Assembly: GCF_007556815.1 (NCBI RefSeq)
Contig: NZ_CP041743.1
Location: 2,952,795 to 3,016,794 of the forward strand
DNA from: Paraburkholderia megapolitana
GTDB taxonomy: Bacteria > Pseudomonadota > Gammaproteobacteria > Burkholderiales > Burkholderiaceae
Direction: 5' to 3'
Length of the DNA stretch: 64,000 nt
Under the pieces are notes generated by a model. The model was not told the origin of the DNA, made no database searches, and was given only the letters and a program-made list of their open reading frames with translations. Below, piece after piece: positions 51,333 to 59,361 of the stretch (positions within the stretch are counted from its first letter, which is position 1; each line of letters opens with the position of its first letter). A program made the translations under genes and the position numbers.

Positions 51333-54300
51333 TCAGGAAAGAGAATCGGTGCCTGCTGCCCGCGCGGCCTGGCGTCGCGCGAGGCGGCTGTGCACCCCCG
51401 CGAACACCAGCGGCACGAACAGCAGCGTAGAGACCGTCGCGAACAGCAGGCCGCCGATCACCGCGCGGCCGAGCGGCGCATTCTGCTCGGCGCCTTCGCC
51501 GAGGCCGAGCGCCATCGGCACCATGCCGATGATCATCGCGGCCGCCGTCATCAGCACGGGACGAATCCGCGTGGCTCCAGCTTCAAGCGCGGCGACGAGC
51601 GGCATCGCGCCATCGTGCAGCCGCTGTCGTGCGAACGACACCACGAGAATGCTGTTGGCTGTCGCAACGCCAACGGTCATGATCGCGCCGGTCAGCGCGG
51701 GCACACTCAAATGCGTGCTGGTCAGGAACAGCATCCACGCGATGCCGGCAATCGCCGCGGGCAACGCGCTGATGATGATCAGCGGATCGACCCACGACTG
51801 GAAGTTGATCACCATCAGCAGGTAGACGAGCACGATCGCCATCGCCACGCCTACGCCGAGCCCGACATACGACGAACGCATCGTCTCGACCTGGCCGCGC
51901 ACGACGATATCGGTGCCGCGCGGCAGCGATGCGCGCGCTTTCGTCACGAGCGTATCGATGTGCGATGCCACCGACCCGAGGTCGCTGCCGTCGACGCTCA
52001 CATACAGGTCCACCGCGGGCCGGATGTTGTAGTGCGTGACGACGACCGGCTGCACACCGGGCTGCACCGATGCGAGATTGCCGAGTAGTTGCAGATTGTT
52101 GCCAGGGGCACCGGCGGGCACATTAGGAATGGGGGTAACCCCGGGACCAGCCGCAGGCTGCGCCACCGGAATACGCAGCACGTCATCGAGCGATTCGATC
52201 TGATACTGCGGCGTCTGCACGGTCAGCGGATACTCGACGCCGTTCTGCCGGTTCAGCCAGAACGCGGGCGCCGTCTGCGAACTGCCCGACAACGACACCA
52301 GCAGATTCTGCGCGACGTTGCTCGCGACGAGGCTCACCTGCTGCAAGCGCGTGCGGTCCATCTGCATGGTCAGCGTGGGGCTGTCGTTGCGCTGCTCGAC
52401 GTGGACATCGACGGTACCGGGCACCTGGCGCACGTCTTTCATCAGGTGGCTCGCCACCGTCATATCGGAGGTGAGATTGCTGCCCGTTACCTGCACGTCG
52501 ATTGCGGCAGGCTGCCCGAAGTTCAGAATCTGCGTGACGATGTCGGCGGGCTGAAAGAAGAACTCGACGCCGGGGAAGCGCTGCGGCAACAGTGCGCGCA
52601 GCTGGCGCATATAGGTTTCGGTCGGCTTGTGATCGGGCTTCAGCGCCACCTGGATTTCGCCGTCGAGTGTGCCGATCGTGCCCGCGTTGCTATACGACAG
52701 GTTGATCCCGCTATACGGCAGGCCGAGATTGTCGAGGATCGTTTCGAGTTCACTGGCGGGCACGACTTCGCGCACGACGTGTTCGACCTGGTCGGCGAGC
52801 CGCGCCGTTTCCTCGATCCGGTAGCCGCTCGGCGCACGCATGTGCAGACGGATGTCGCCGGCATCGACGGTCGGGAAGAAATCGCGGCCGAGTACAAGCA
52901 CTAGCCCTGTCGATACGATACAGAAGCCGACGAACGCAAGCGCATAGAAGCGCCGCCGCGACAGCAGCATGCTGAGCAGCACGATGTAGTTCGCGCGGAC
53001 CCGCTCGAAGGCGCCGTCGAATGACCGGTGAATCCGCATGAACGGCCCCGGTTTCGCGGTCGTTGCATGCGCAGGTGCGGCGCGATGGTTCATCATCAGC
53101 AGCGCGAGGGTCGGCACCAGTGTGCGCGACAGGATGTACGACGCGATCATCGCGAACACGACCGCTTCCGCGAGCGGCACGAACAGATAGCGCGCGACGC
53201 CCGTCAGAAAGAACATCGGCACGAAGACGATACAGATACACAGCGTCGACACGAGCGCGGGCGTCGCGATCTCGCCAGCGCCGTTGAGAATTGCGAGTTC
53301 GAGGCCGGAGCCGAGATGCAGATGCCGCTCGATGTTCTCGATCGTCACCGTCGCATCGTCGACGAGAATCCCGACCGCGAGCGCAAGGCCGCCCAACGTC
53401 ATGATGTTGAGCGTCTCGCCGAGCGCATGCAGCATCAGCAGCGACGAGAGGATAGACAGCGGAATCGATACGGCGATGATCACCGTGCTACGCCAGTTGC
53501 CGAGAAACAGCAGGATCATCGCGGCCGTGAGCGCCGCGGCAATTCCCGCCTCGCGAATCACACCGCTGATCGCCGCCCGCACGAACACCGACTGGTCGAA
53601 GAGCGGCGCGATCTTCAGGTCCGGCGGTAACGTGTCGCGTGCATGCGGCAGCAGCGCTTTCAGCGTATCGACGATCTGCAGCGTCGACGCGTCGCCGCTT
53701 TTTAGAATCGACAGCAGCACACCGCGGTGGCCGTCCTGGCGCACGACGTTGGTCTGCGGCGTGTAGCCGTCGCGCACGTGCGCGACTTCGCGCAGGTACA
53801 CCGTCGAACCACCCGATGTGCGCACTGGAATATCGTTGAGCGCGGCAATCGTATCCGGCGAACCGTTCATGCCGATCGTGTATTCGGTCTGTCCTAGCTT
53901 TGCGGTACCAGTGGGCAGGATCAGGTTCTGCGCGTTGACCGCGTTGACGATATCGGCCGGCGCGAGACCGCGGGCAATCAGCGCGCGCGAATCGAGATCG
54001 ACGGAAATCACGCGCGTCTTGCCGCCGTACGGAAACGGCACCTGGGCACCCGGAATCGTGATCAGCTGCGGGCGCAGAAAATTCAGCGCGATGTCGGCGA
54101 CGGCCTGCTCGCTCATCGTCGGGCTCGACAGGCCGAGCTGGATGACGGGAATGCTCGACGCCGAGTAAGTAATGACGAGCGGCGGCGTGGCACCGGGAGG
54201 CATCTGCCGCAACTGCGCCTGCTCCGATGCGACGGTCTGTGCGATCGCGGTCTGCAGGCTCGCGCCCGGCTGCAGGAACAGCTTGATAATCGCGATCCCC

Positions 54301-54560
54301 GACAGCGACTCCGATTCGATGTGCTGGATGTTATTGACGGTCGTCGTAATGCCGCGCTCGTTGACCGACGTGATGCGATCCGCGACATCGCGTGCGGACA
54401 AACCGGTGTAATTCCAGATCACGCTGATCACCGGGATATCGATCGACGGAAAGATATCGGTCGGCATCGTCAGCAACACGAAGGGCGTGGCAAGCAGAAT
54501 ACCGATCGCGAGAACGATGAAGGTATAGGGCCGCTTGAGCGCCAGATTGACGATCCACAT
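51333..54560 (-). CDS. RND efflux inner-membrane permease (HAE family)
   Basis: A 1075-residue proton-driven multidrug/solvent exporter. Twelve helices and two large periplasmic loops follow the AcrB plan; the N-terminus R-P-Y-T-F-I-V-L-A-I matches the family, and the proton-relay Asp pair is in G-I-L-V-D-D-A-T-V-T near residue 405. A Pro/Gly/Ala-rich insertion lies around residue 800. Unusually, the permease is the first gene of the operon, before adaptor and outer-membrane genes. The substrate is unknown. Confidence 0.93.
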   Translation of the reverse strand: MWIVNLALKRPYTFIVLAIGILLATPFVLLTMPTDIFPSIDIPVISVIWNYTGLSARDVADRITSVNERGITTTVNNIQHIESESLSGIAIIKLFLQPGASLQTAIAQTVASEQAQLRQMPPGATPPLVITYSASSIPVIQLGLSSPTMSEQAVADIALNFLRPQLITIPGAQVPFPYGGKTRVISVDLDSRALIARGLAPADIVNAVNAQNLILPTGTAKLGQTEYTIGMNGSPDTIAALNDIPVRTSGGSTVYLREVAHVRDGYTPQTNVVRQDGHRGVLLSILKSGDASTLQIVDTLKALLPHARDTLPPDLKIAPLFDQSVFVRAAISGVIREAGIAAALTAAMILLFLGNWRSTVIIAVSIPLSILSSLLMLHALGETLNIMTLGGLALAVGILVDDATVTIENIERHLHLGSGLELAILNGAGEIATPALVSTLCICIVFVPMFFLTGVARYLFVPLAEAVVFAMIASYILSRTLVPTLALLMMNHRAAPAHATTAKPGPFMRIHRSFDGAFERVRANYIVLLSMLLSRRRFYALAFVGFCIVSTGLVLVLGRDFFPTVDAGDIRLHMRAPSGYRIEETARLADQVEHVVREVVPASELETILDNLGLPYSGINLSYSNAGTIGTLDGEIQVALKPDHKPTETYMRQLRALLPQRFPGVEFFFQPADIVTQILNFGQPAAIDVQVTGSNLTSDMTVASHLMKDVRQVPGTVDVHVEQRNDSPTLTMQMDRTRLQQVSLVASNVAQNLLVSLSGSSQTAPAFWLNRQNGVEYPLTVQTPQYQIESLDDVLRIPVAQPAAGPGVTPIPNVPAGAPGNNLQLLGNLASVQPGVQPVVVTHYNIRPAVDLYVSVDGSDLGSVASHIDTLVTKARASLPRGTDIVVRGQVETMRSSYVGLGVGVAMAIVLVYLLMVINFQSWVDPLIIISALPAAIAGIAWMLFLTSTHLSVPALTGAIMTVGVATANSILVVSFARQRLHDGAMPLVAALEAGATRIRPVLMTAAAMIIGMVPMALGLGEGAEQNAPLGRAVIGGLLFATVSTLLFVPLVFAGVHSRLARRQAARAAGTDSLS

Positions 54561-54730
54561 GGGGGCAACCCGAGGTCATGGAAAAGGTGGCCGCCCCGGC
54601 TCAGATCCGGACAGGCGGATAACGAAATACCCGGGATGCTAGGGGACGGGCCGGGCGCCATAATGACGTGAACATGGCGCGGCTGTCAGTATCGCGACGG
54701 GAAGCGGGACGGCGCAGGCAATAGCGGATG

Positions 54731-54760
54731 GACGAAAGGCGACGCACGCGGTGCGTCGCC
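54731..54760 (-). terminator. Intrinsic terminator of the DUF4148 gene
   Basis: GGCGACGCAC (54738-54747) and GTGCGTCGCC (54751-54760) form a perfect 10-bp stem with a 3-nt loop. On the minus strand it is followed by TTTCGTC. It lies just after the DUF4148 gene and upstream of the pump operon, insulating the latter. Confidence 0.7.
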
Positions 54761-54768
54761 CGTTTGCG

Positions 54769-55044
54769 TCAATCGCCCTTGTAGACCGTGTTGTTCAACT
54801 GCTGAAGCTGACCATCGCGCTCGGCGTTGATCAGTTGCTGACGCACGGCCTGACGCGACAGTCCCATCGAACCGCCCGACGCACCCGAGCCGGAATACGT
54901 TCCGCCTACATCGGCCGCGCCGGCGTTCGTCGTTGCGGACTGGTCGGGTGCAGCGGGGTTGGCGGTGGGGGCATCCTGGGCGCTGGCTACGCCGGCAAAG
55001 GCGACGAGCGAGACGAATGAGGCGGCGGCGATAAGCTTGTTCAT
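54769..55044 (-). CDS. DUF4148 domain periplasmic protein
   Basis: A 91-residue exported protein with a Sec signal (M-N-K-L-I-A-A-A-S-F-V-S-L-V-A-F-A-G-V-A-S-A). The C-terminus carries the DUF4148 signature S-R-Q-A-V-R-Q-Q-L, then A-E-R-D-G-Q-L-Q-Q-L-N-N-T-V-Y. Such proteins are abundant in Burkholderiaceae, have no known function and are often induced by stress. AAGGAG precedes the ATG at 55044, and a strong terminator follows. Confidence 0.88.
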   Translation of the reverse strand: MNKLIAAASFVSLVAFAGVASAQDAPTANPAAPDQSATTNAGAADVGGTYSGSGASGGSMGLSRQAVRQQLINAERDGQLQQLNNTVYKGD

Positions 55045-55446
55045 GGTGCGGCTCCTTGATGTGGGGGACAACGGGAGTACCGTGCAGCGGCTTCGCGCGA
55101 AGGCTGGGCAAAATCCGCTGAACGTGACCGAAGTCTATGAGCCGCACCGTGGCCCTTTGCTGGCTACAGAATGGCGTGGCTGCCATCGTCGGCGAGCGCC
55201 GCTTGCTCACTCTTCAGACCTGTTTCTTTCATTGCTTTCGGCCGCATTCGCTCTGGTTACGATATGCGGCCGGAAATGCCCCTTAATCGATAGATTGATC
55301 CGCGCCCACTCCGGGTAGAGTCGCCTCGCTGGATCGGGTCAAGCGCGCATCAAGCAGATTTGCAATTTGCGAAATCTGACCTAAAGTTTTGTCTTACAAA
55401 ACGTCGATATTCGATCGGCCAGATTAAAAAAGTTACGGGGGCAACC
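55045..55446. other. Intergenic region with short inverted repeats
   Basis: 402 bp between two divergent genes, without a supported ORF. The AT-rich right end has CAGATTT/AAATCTG (55355-55361 and 55372-55378) and GTTTTGT/ACAAAAC (55386-55392 and 55396-55402), both perfect. They may be operator sites for the hypothetical gene at 55447. Confidence 0.5.
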
Positions 55447-55695
55447 ATGATTACTTTTATCGATCACGAGATCGCGCATATAGCCAGAGTGATGCGTCCG
55501 TCACTGCTTGGCGACCTCGGCGGTCCGATTCTTCCCGCGCCTTACTGGCGCAAACGTCTGCATCAACTGCTCAACGGCAACCATCTGACCAAGGGCCAGT
55601 TGTGCTCGGTCGATAGCCTGTTGCTCGAGCTCGACGACTACGACCGCATCGCGGTTCCGCCTGTCGACCGCCCGCCGCGCGTACATCACGTCTGA
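55447..55695 (+). CDS. Conserved-looking hypothetical protein
   Basis: An 82-residue protein beginning I-T-F-I-D-H-E-I-A-H-I-A-R-V, followed by P-A-P-Y-W-R-K-R-L-H-Q-L-L and D-S-L-L-L-E-L-D-D-Y-D-R. It has no signal or membrane helix and is predicted to be helical. GGGGGCAACC precedes the ATG. No family is recognised. The upstream inverted repeats suggest regulated expression. Confidence 0.6.
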   Translation: MITFIDHEIAHIARVMRPSLLGDLGGPILPAPYWRKRLHQLLNGNHLTKGQLCSVDSLLLELDDYDRIAVPPVDRPPRVHHV

Positions 55696-56085
55696 TCCGC
55701 AGCCGGCACGAAAGCGCGCAGCGGCGCACGTCGCTGCGCGAACAATCTTGCGCAGCGCGCAATGGCTTGTCTGCGCGTCTACCTCGCGTTTTCCTGGAAA
55801 CCGCCGCGTTTGATTGCGCATCTGCAACGCCCAATGCGCACAGGATGTTACCGACACGTTACGTTTCATTCCCGACTGCTAGCACCGTGCGTGCCGCCGA
55901 TGCACGTCCGGGCCAGACCCCGCGCCCGCGCCCCGTTATTGCCTGAACAGGCAAAACGTTAATGGCGTAATGCCGCGAAAAATTCACCCTGCCCCCCGTA
56001 ATTGAGTTGCCACGCCGGCTGGCATAGCGTTCAGCCATGGCGGTGAGCGCCTGTTCCGCTCCCGTTGTTCGTCGTGGAGATCCGT
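55696..56085. other. Intergenic region
   Basis: 390 bp with no supported gene. CGCGCAGCG/CGCTGCGCG (55715-55723 and 55732-55740) and TTGCGC/GCGCAA just after it are GC-rich inverted repeats that may end the upstream transcript, although no T-tract follows. The promoter of the next gene should lie in the right half. Confidence 0.4.
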
Positions 56086-56433
56086 GTGAAAAAACTCAAT
56101 GTTGTACTCGGGCTGTCGGCCGCTCTCGTCATCTGCGCGAGCGGAACAGCACAGGCCGCACGTGTTGGCGTGTATATCGGCGGCGGCGGTTATTACTACC
56201 CGTGGGCGCCGTACTACTACCCGCCTGCGCCGGTGGTCGTGCCGGTACCGGTGCCCGCACCCGAGCCGCAGGAATACGTCGAGCAGGGACAGGGACCGGC
56301 CCAGGCCGGGCCGGAGCAGTCGGCCGGTACCTGGTACTACTGCGACGCGTCGAAAACCTACTACCCGTACGTGAAGGAATGCCGCACCGGATGGCGTCCG
56401 GTGCCGGCCCAGCCTTCGGGACCGGGCAACTGA
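56086..56433 (+). CDS. Small secreted Tyr/Pro-rich protein
   Basis: A 115-residue exported protein with a Sec signal (K-K-L-N-V-V-L-G-L-S-A-A-L-V-I-C-A-S-G-T...A). The mature part opens with V-Y-I-G-G-G-G-Y-Y-Y-P-W, then a Val/Pro repeat (V-V-V-P-V-P-V-P-A-P-E-P), and ends with W-Y-Y-C-D-A-S-K-T-Y-Y-P-Y-V-K-E-C, a two-Cys motif common in Burkholderiaceae surface proteins. The GTG at 56086 follows GGAGAT. No function is known. It precedes a glycine-zipper lipoprotein by 38 bp, probably in one operon. Confidence 0.75.
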   Translation: MKKLNVVLGLSAALVICASGTAQAARVGVYIGGGGYYYPWAPYYYPPAPVVVPVPVPAPEPQEYVEQGQGPAQAGPEQSAGTWYYCDASKTYYPYVKECRTGWRPVPAQPSGPGN

Positions 56434-56471
56434 ACATGCCGCCGAAAACGATCTATCGCAAAGAGAAGCAC

Positions 56472-57005
56472 ATGAAACATTCCAGGTTCGCTCTTGTTAC
56501 AGCGCTTGCCTCGCTCGGAATCCTGAGCGCCTGCGCGATCGTGCCGACCGGCCCCAGCGTGATGGCGCTGCCGGGCAGCGGCAAATCCTTTGACCAGTTC
56601 CGCGCGGACGACGGCTCATGTCGCCAATGGGCCTTCCAACAGACCGGCGGCGTATCGACCAACCAGGCCGCCACCGCCAGCGCGCTGGGCAGCGCGGCGA
56701 TCGGTACCGCGCTCGGCGCGGCGGCCGGTGCTGCGTTCGGCGGCGGCCGGGGTGCCGCGATCGGCGCGGGCGCCGGGCTGCTGACCGGCAGCGCGGTCGG
56801 TGCGGGTGCGGCGCAAGGCTCGGCTTACGACGTACAGCGTCGCTACGACTACGCGTACATGCAGTGCATGTACGCGGCCGGCGACCGGATTCCGGTGTCG
56901 GCGGGCAGTATGGGCTCGGCACAGCAGTCGTCGGGCGGTTACGGCTACGCGCCGCCGCCTCCGCCGCCGGGCTCGCCTCCGCCGCCTCCGCCCGGCGCGT
57001 ACTGA
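56472..57005 (+). CDS. Glycine-zipper lipoprotein with polyproline tail
   Basis: A 177-residue lipoprotein: signal with lipobox I-L-S-A-C at residue 18, a short domain with D-Q-F-R-A-D-D-G-S-C-R-Q-W-A, then a long Gly/Ala-zipper (residues ~65-118) able to insert in or span the outer membrane, R-R-Y-D-Y-A-Y-M-Q-C-M, and a C-terminal tail of two polyproline runs. The ATG at 56472 follows AAGAGAAG. A strong terminator ends the transcript. Confidence 0.8.
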   Translation: MKHSRFALVTALASLGILSACAIVPTGPSVMALPGSGKSFDQFRADDGSCRQWAFQQTGGVSTNQAATASALGSAAIGTALGAAAGAAFGGGRGAAIGAGAGLLTGSAVGAGAAQGSAYDVQRRYDYAYMQCMYAAGDRIPVSAGSMGSAQQSSGGYGYAPPPPPPGSPPPPPPGAY

Positions 57006-57028
57006 TCGCTGCAAGTTTCGTTTCGACA

Positions 57029-57060
57029 CGGCTGCCGTTTCCGACGGCAGCCGTTTTTTA
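57029..57060 (+). terminator. Intrinsic terminator after the glycine-zipper lipoprotein
   Basis: CGGCTGCCGT (57029-57038) pairs with ACGGCAGCCG (57044-57053) around a 5-nt loop and is followed by TTTTTTA. It is the clearest terminator in the window. Confidence 0.9.
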
Positions 57061-57551
57061 TTTGCACAACGGCAACGCTGTCACAAACCGTACTGCAGCT
57101 TTCGTCGCAATCGGCAACGAGCACCAACAGCCCGCCAGGTCCACCACTAAAACCGCTCCCACACACCGCCCATGTGTAGCGATTTTTTAAACTGCCGCGC
57201 TTCATCACGCGTTTCGCAAAAATATTTTTCCCAGCGATTCCGTCTGTCGAACAGCCGTTCGCTTAAACGCGTTTTTCGGGCTCGACACCCCGGCCCGCGC
57301 CGCCGGCCGGTTCAGCGATTTTTTTTCTCAAACGCATCGAACGGTGCGTTTGACGCAATCGTTGCCGCAAACGATTGCGCCAAAGACTTCACATTCCCTA
57401 AAGTTTTCCCCCGCCGTTCCGTAGACGCATTCACGCCACCTCTGCAGCGCGATTGAAACAGCGAACGAGCGGCCGCGGTGAGCGTGCTCCGTTTATCGTC
57501 CGTGCCGGCCCCTCCGGCAGGCACGGACGTTCTCACCTAGAGGGAACGCAC
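57061..57551. other. Intergenic region with tandem hairpins
   Basis: 491 bp without a supported ORF. Two perfect hairpins abut: TCAAACGCA/TGCGTTTGA (57328-57336, 57345-57353) and CGCAATCGTT/AACGATTGCG (57354-57363, 57370-57379). A third, CGTCCGTGCC/GGCACGGACG (57497-57506, 57530-57539), ends just before the ribosome site of the DUF2844 gene. The left part is AT-rich with several T-runs. A structured leader or small RNA is possible. Confidence 0.55.
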
Positions 57552-58016
57552 TTGAAACCGATGCTTCATACAGGCATTGCCGGCGCAATGCTCGGGGCGA
57601 CCTTTGCGCTCTCCTTGCCGGCCTACGCAACGCTCGGCGGCAACGTCAGCAGCGTCGGCAACGACCAGCTCCGCATGCATGCGCTGACGCACACCGCCGC
57701 TGCCGCAGCTTCCTCCGCTTACACCGTGCACACGATCACGCTGCCCTCGGGCACCGTGGTCCGCGAGTACGTCGCGGCCGATGGCATCGTCTTCGGTGTC
57801 GCGTGGGACGGCCCGACGTTGCCCGACCTGAAGGCGACGCTCGGTGCGGCCTTCGATCGCTACGTTGCCGCCAACGCCACACGCCGGGCCACGCCGCTTG
57901 CGGTGTCGAGCGACGACCTCGTCGTGTACTCGGCGGGTCATCTGCGCGCGTTCTCGGGCTACGCCTATCTGCCGCAGGCCGTGCCTGCCGGCGTCGATGT
58001 CAGCGTCATTCAATAA
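57552..58016 (+). CDS. DUF2844 domain protein
   Basis: A 154-residue exported protein with a Sec signal and the family start A-T-L-G-G-N-V-S-S-V. A mid-region I-T-L-P-S-G-T-V-V-R-E-Y-V and V-F-G-V-A-W-D-G-P-T are typical of DUF2844. The TTG at 57552 follows AGAGGGA at good spacing and gives the complete signal; ATG 57561 is an alternative. It is 10 bp upstream of the DUF3443 gene; the pairing recurs in Burkholderiaceae. The function is unknown. Confidence 0.85.
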   Translation: MKPMLHTGIAGAMLGATFALSLPAYATLGGNVSSVGNDQLRMHALTHTAAAAASSAYTVHTITLPSGTVVREYVAADGIVFGVAWDGPTLPDLKATLGAAFDRYVAANATRRATPLAVSSDDLVVYSAGHLRAFSGYAYLPQAVPAGVDVSVIQ

Positions 58017-58026
58017 CGGAGCGGTC

Positions 58027-59304
58027 ATGAGTTATCAACGGTCGTTCCTCTTGCGTGTCTTCGCGATCCTGATCTCGCTCGTTGTCGCCGCGTGCGGTGG
58101 CGGCGGCGGTGGCGGCAGCAGCACTACCAGCACGAGCAACAGCTCCAATTCGTCGACTTCGACGCCCACACCGACGACGAACACCGCGCCGACGCCGCAG
58201 ATCGCGGTGGCCAACGCCGCGGCCGTGACCGTCGATGCAGGCGTGAGCGGTGTGCCGAACATGCCGTTTGTCAGCGTGACGGTGTGCGCGCCGGGTACGA
58301 CGCAATGCCAGACGATCGATCACGTGCTGGTCGATACCGGATCGTGGGGACTGCGTGTCTTCGCCTCGCAATTGCCCGCATCGGTCGCGCTGCCGCAGGA
58401 AACCACCGCCACCGGCGGCTCACTCGCCGAATGCATGCAGTTCTTCGATGGCTACACGTGGGGTTCGGTGCGGCTCGCAGATGTGCAGATCAGCGGCGAA
58501 AAAGCGGCCTCGCTGCCGATCCAGGTGATCGATCCCAACTACAGCGCGATCCCGACCGATTGCAAGAACGTCGGCGCGGCACGCAACACGCCGTCGACGC
58601 TCGCTGCAAATGGCATTCTCGGTATCGGCGTGTTCAAGCACGACTGCGGCTTCAACTGCGTGCAGCAGGCGATCCCGGCCACCTACTACACCTGCGCCGG
58701 TACGACCTGCACATCGACCGCGCTCGCCGAGGCATTGCAGGTCGCGAACCCGATCCCGTACTTCACCACCGACAACAACGGCTCGCTGCTGGTCCTGCCC
58801 GCGATCGGAGCGGGTGGCGCAAAAACAGTGAGCGGCCAGCTGGTGTTCGGTATCGGTACGCAAAGCAACAACGCGCTCGGCAGTGCACAGGTGATCGCCG
58901 TGAGTCCGTCGAACGGGACCTTCACGACGGTGCAGAACGGCACGACGTACTCGAGAAGCATTGTCGACAGCGGCTCGACCGGTCTGTTCTTCCAGACCAG
59001 TGCACTGCCCGTGTGTGCGAGTCCGAATAACGCGTACTACTGTCCGTCGTCGACACAGCAGTTGAGTGCGATGATCCAGGGCGTGAACGGCGTGAACAGT
59101 TCGGTCACGTTCAACGTCGGCAACGCGGTTGCGCTGTCGCAGACGTATAGCGGCGACTCGGCGATGCCGCTGTTCGCGGGTCCGGCGTTCGTGACATCGG
59201 CGGTGTTCGACTGGGGGCTGCCGTTCTTCTACGGTCGCACGGTCTACGCCGCGGTCGAACAGCAGGTGACGCCGGTCGGACTCGGGCCTTACGTCGCGTA
59301 CTAA
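58027..59304 (+). CDS. DUF3443 lipoprotein with two aspartic-protease-like motifs
   Basis: A 425-residue lipoprotein (lipobox V-A-A-C near residue 22, followed by a Gly run and Ser/Thr/Pro linker). The globular part has two lobes, each with a pepsin-like Asp loop: V-D-T-G-S-W-G-L near residue 104 and V-D-S-G-S-T-G-L near residue 317. This is the arrangement of bilobal aspartic peptidases, although no peptidase activity is known for DUF3443. Several Cys pairs suit an extracytoplasmic location. It is coupled to the DUF2844 gene upstream. Confidence 0.85.
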   Translation: MSYQRSFLLRVFAILISLVVAACGGGGGGGSSTTSTSNSSNSSTSTPTPTTNTAPTPQIAVANAAAVTVDAGVSGVPNMPFVSVTVCAPGTTQCQTIDHVLVDTGSWGLRVFASQLPASVALPQETTATGGSLAECMQFFDGYTWGSVRLADVQISGEKAASLPIQVIDPNYSAIPTDCKNVGAARNTPSTLAANGILGIGVFKHDCGFNCVQQAIPATYYTCAGTTCTSTALAEALQVANPIPYFTTDNNGSLLVLPAIGAGGAKTVSGQLVFGIGTQSNNALGSAQVIAVSPSNGTFTTVQNGTTYSRSIVDSGSTGLFFQTSALPVCASPNNAYYCPSSTQQLSAMIQGVNGVNSSVTFNVGNAVALSQTYSGDSAMPLFAGPAFVTSAVFDWGLPFFYGRTVYAAVEQQVTPVGLGPYVAY

Positions 59305-59322
59305 GCGTTATCGTGCACGCCA

Positions 59323-59361
59323 CACTGCGGCCGCGAGCTTCGACAGGTCGCGGCCGCAGTG
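59323..59361. terminator. Bidirectional terminator hairpin
   Basis: CACTGCGGCCGCGA (59323-59336) and its exact reverse complement (59348-59361) form a 14-bp stem with an 11-nt loop. It sits between the convergent DUF3443 and prolyl hydroxylase genes. T-tracts are weak, but position and stability suggest it ends both transcripts. Confidence 0.65.
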
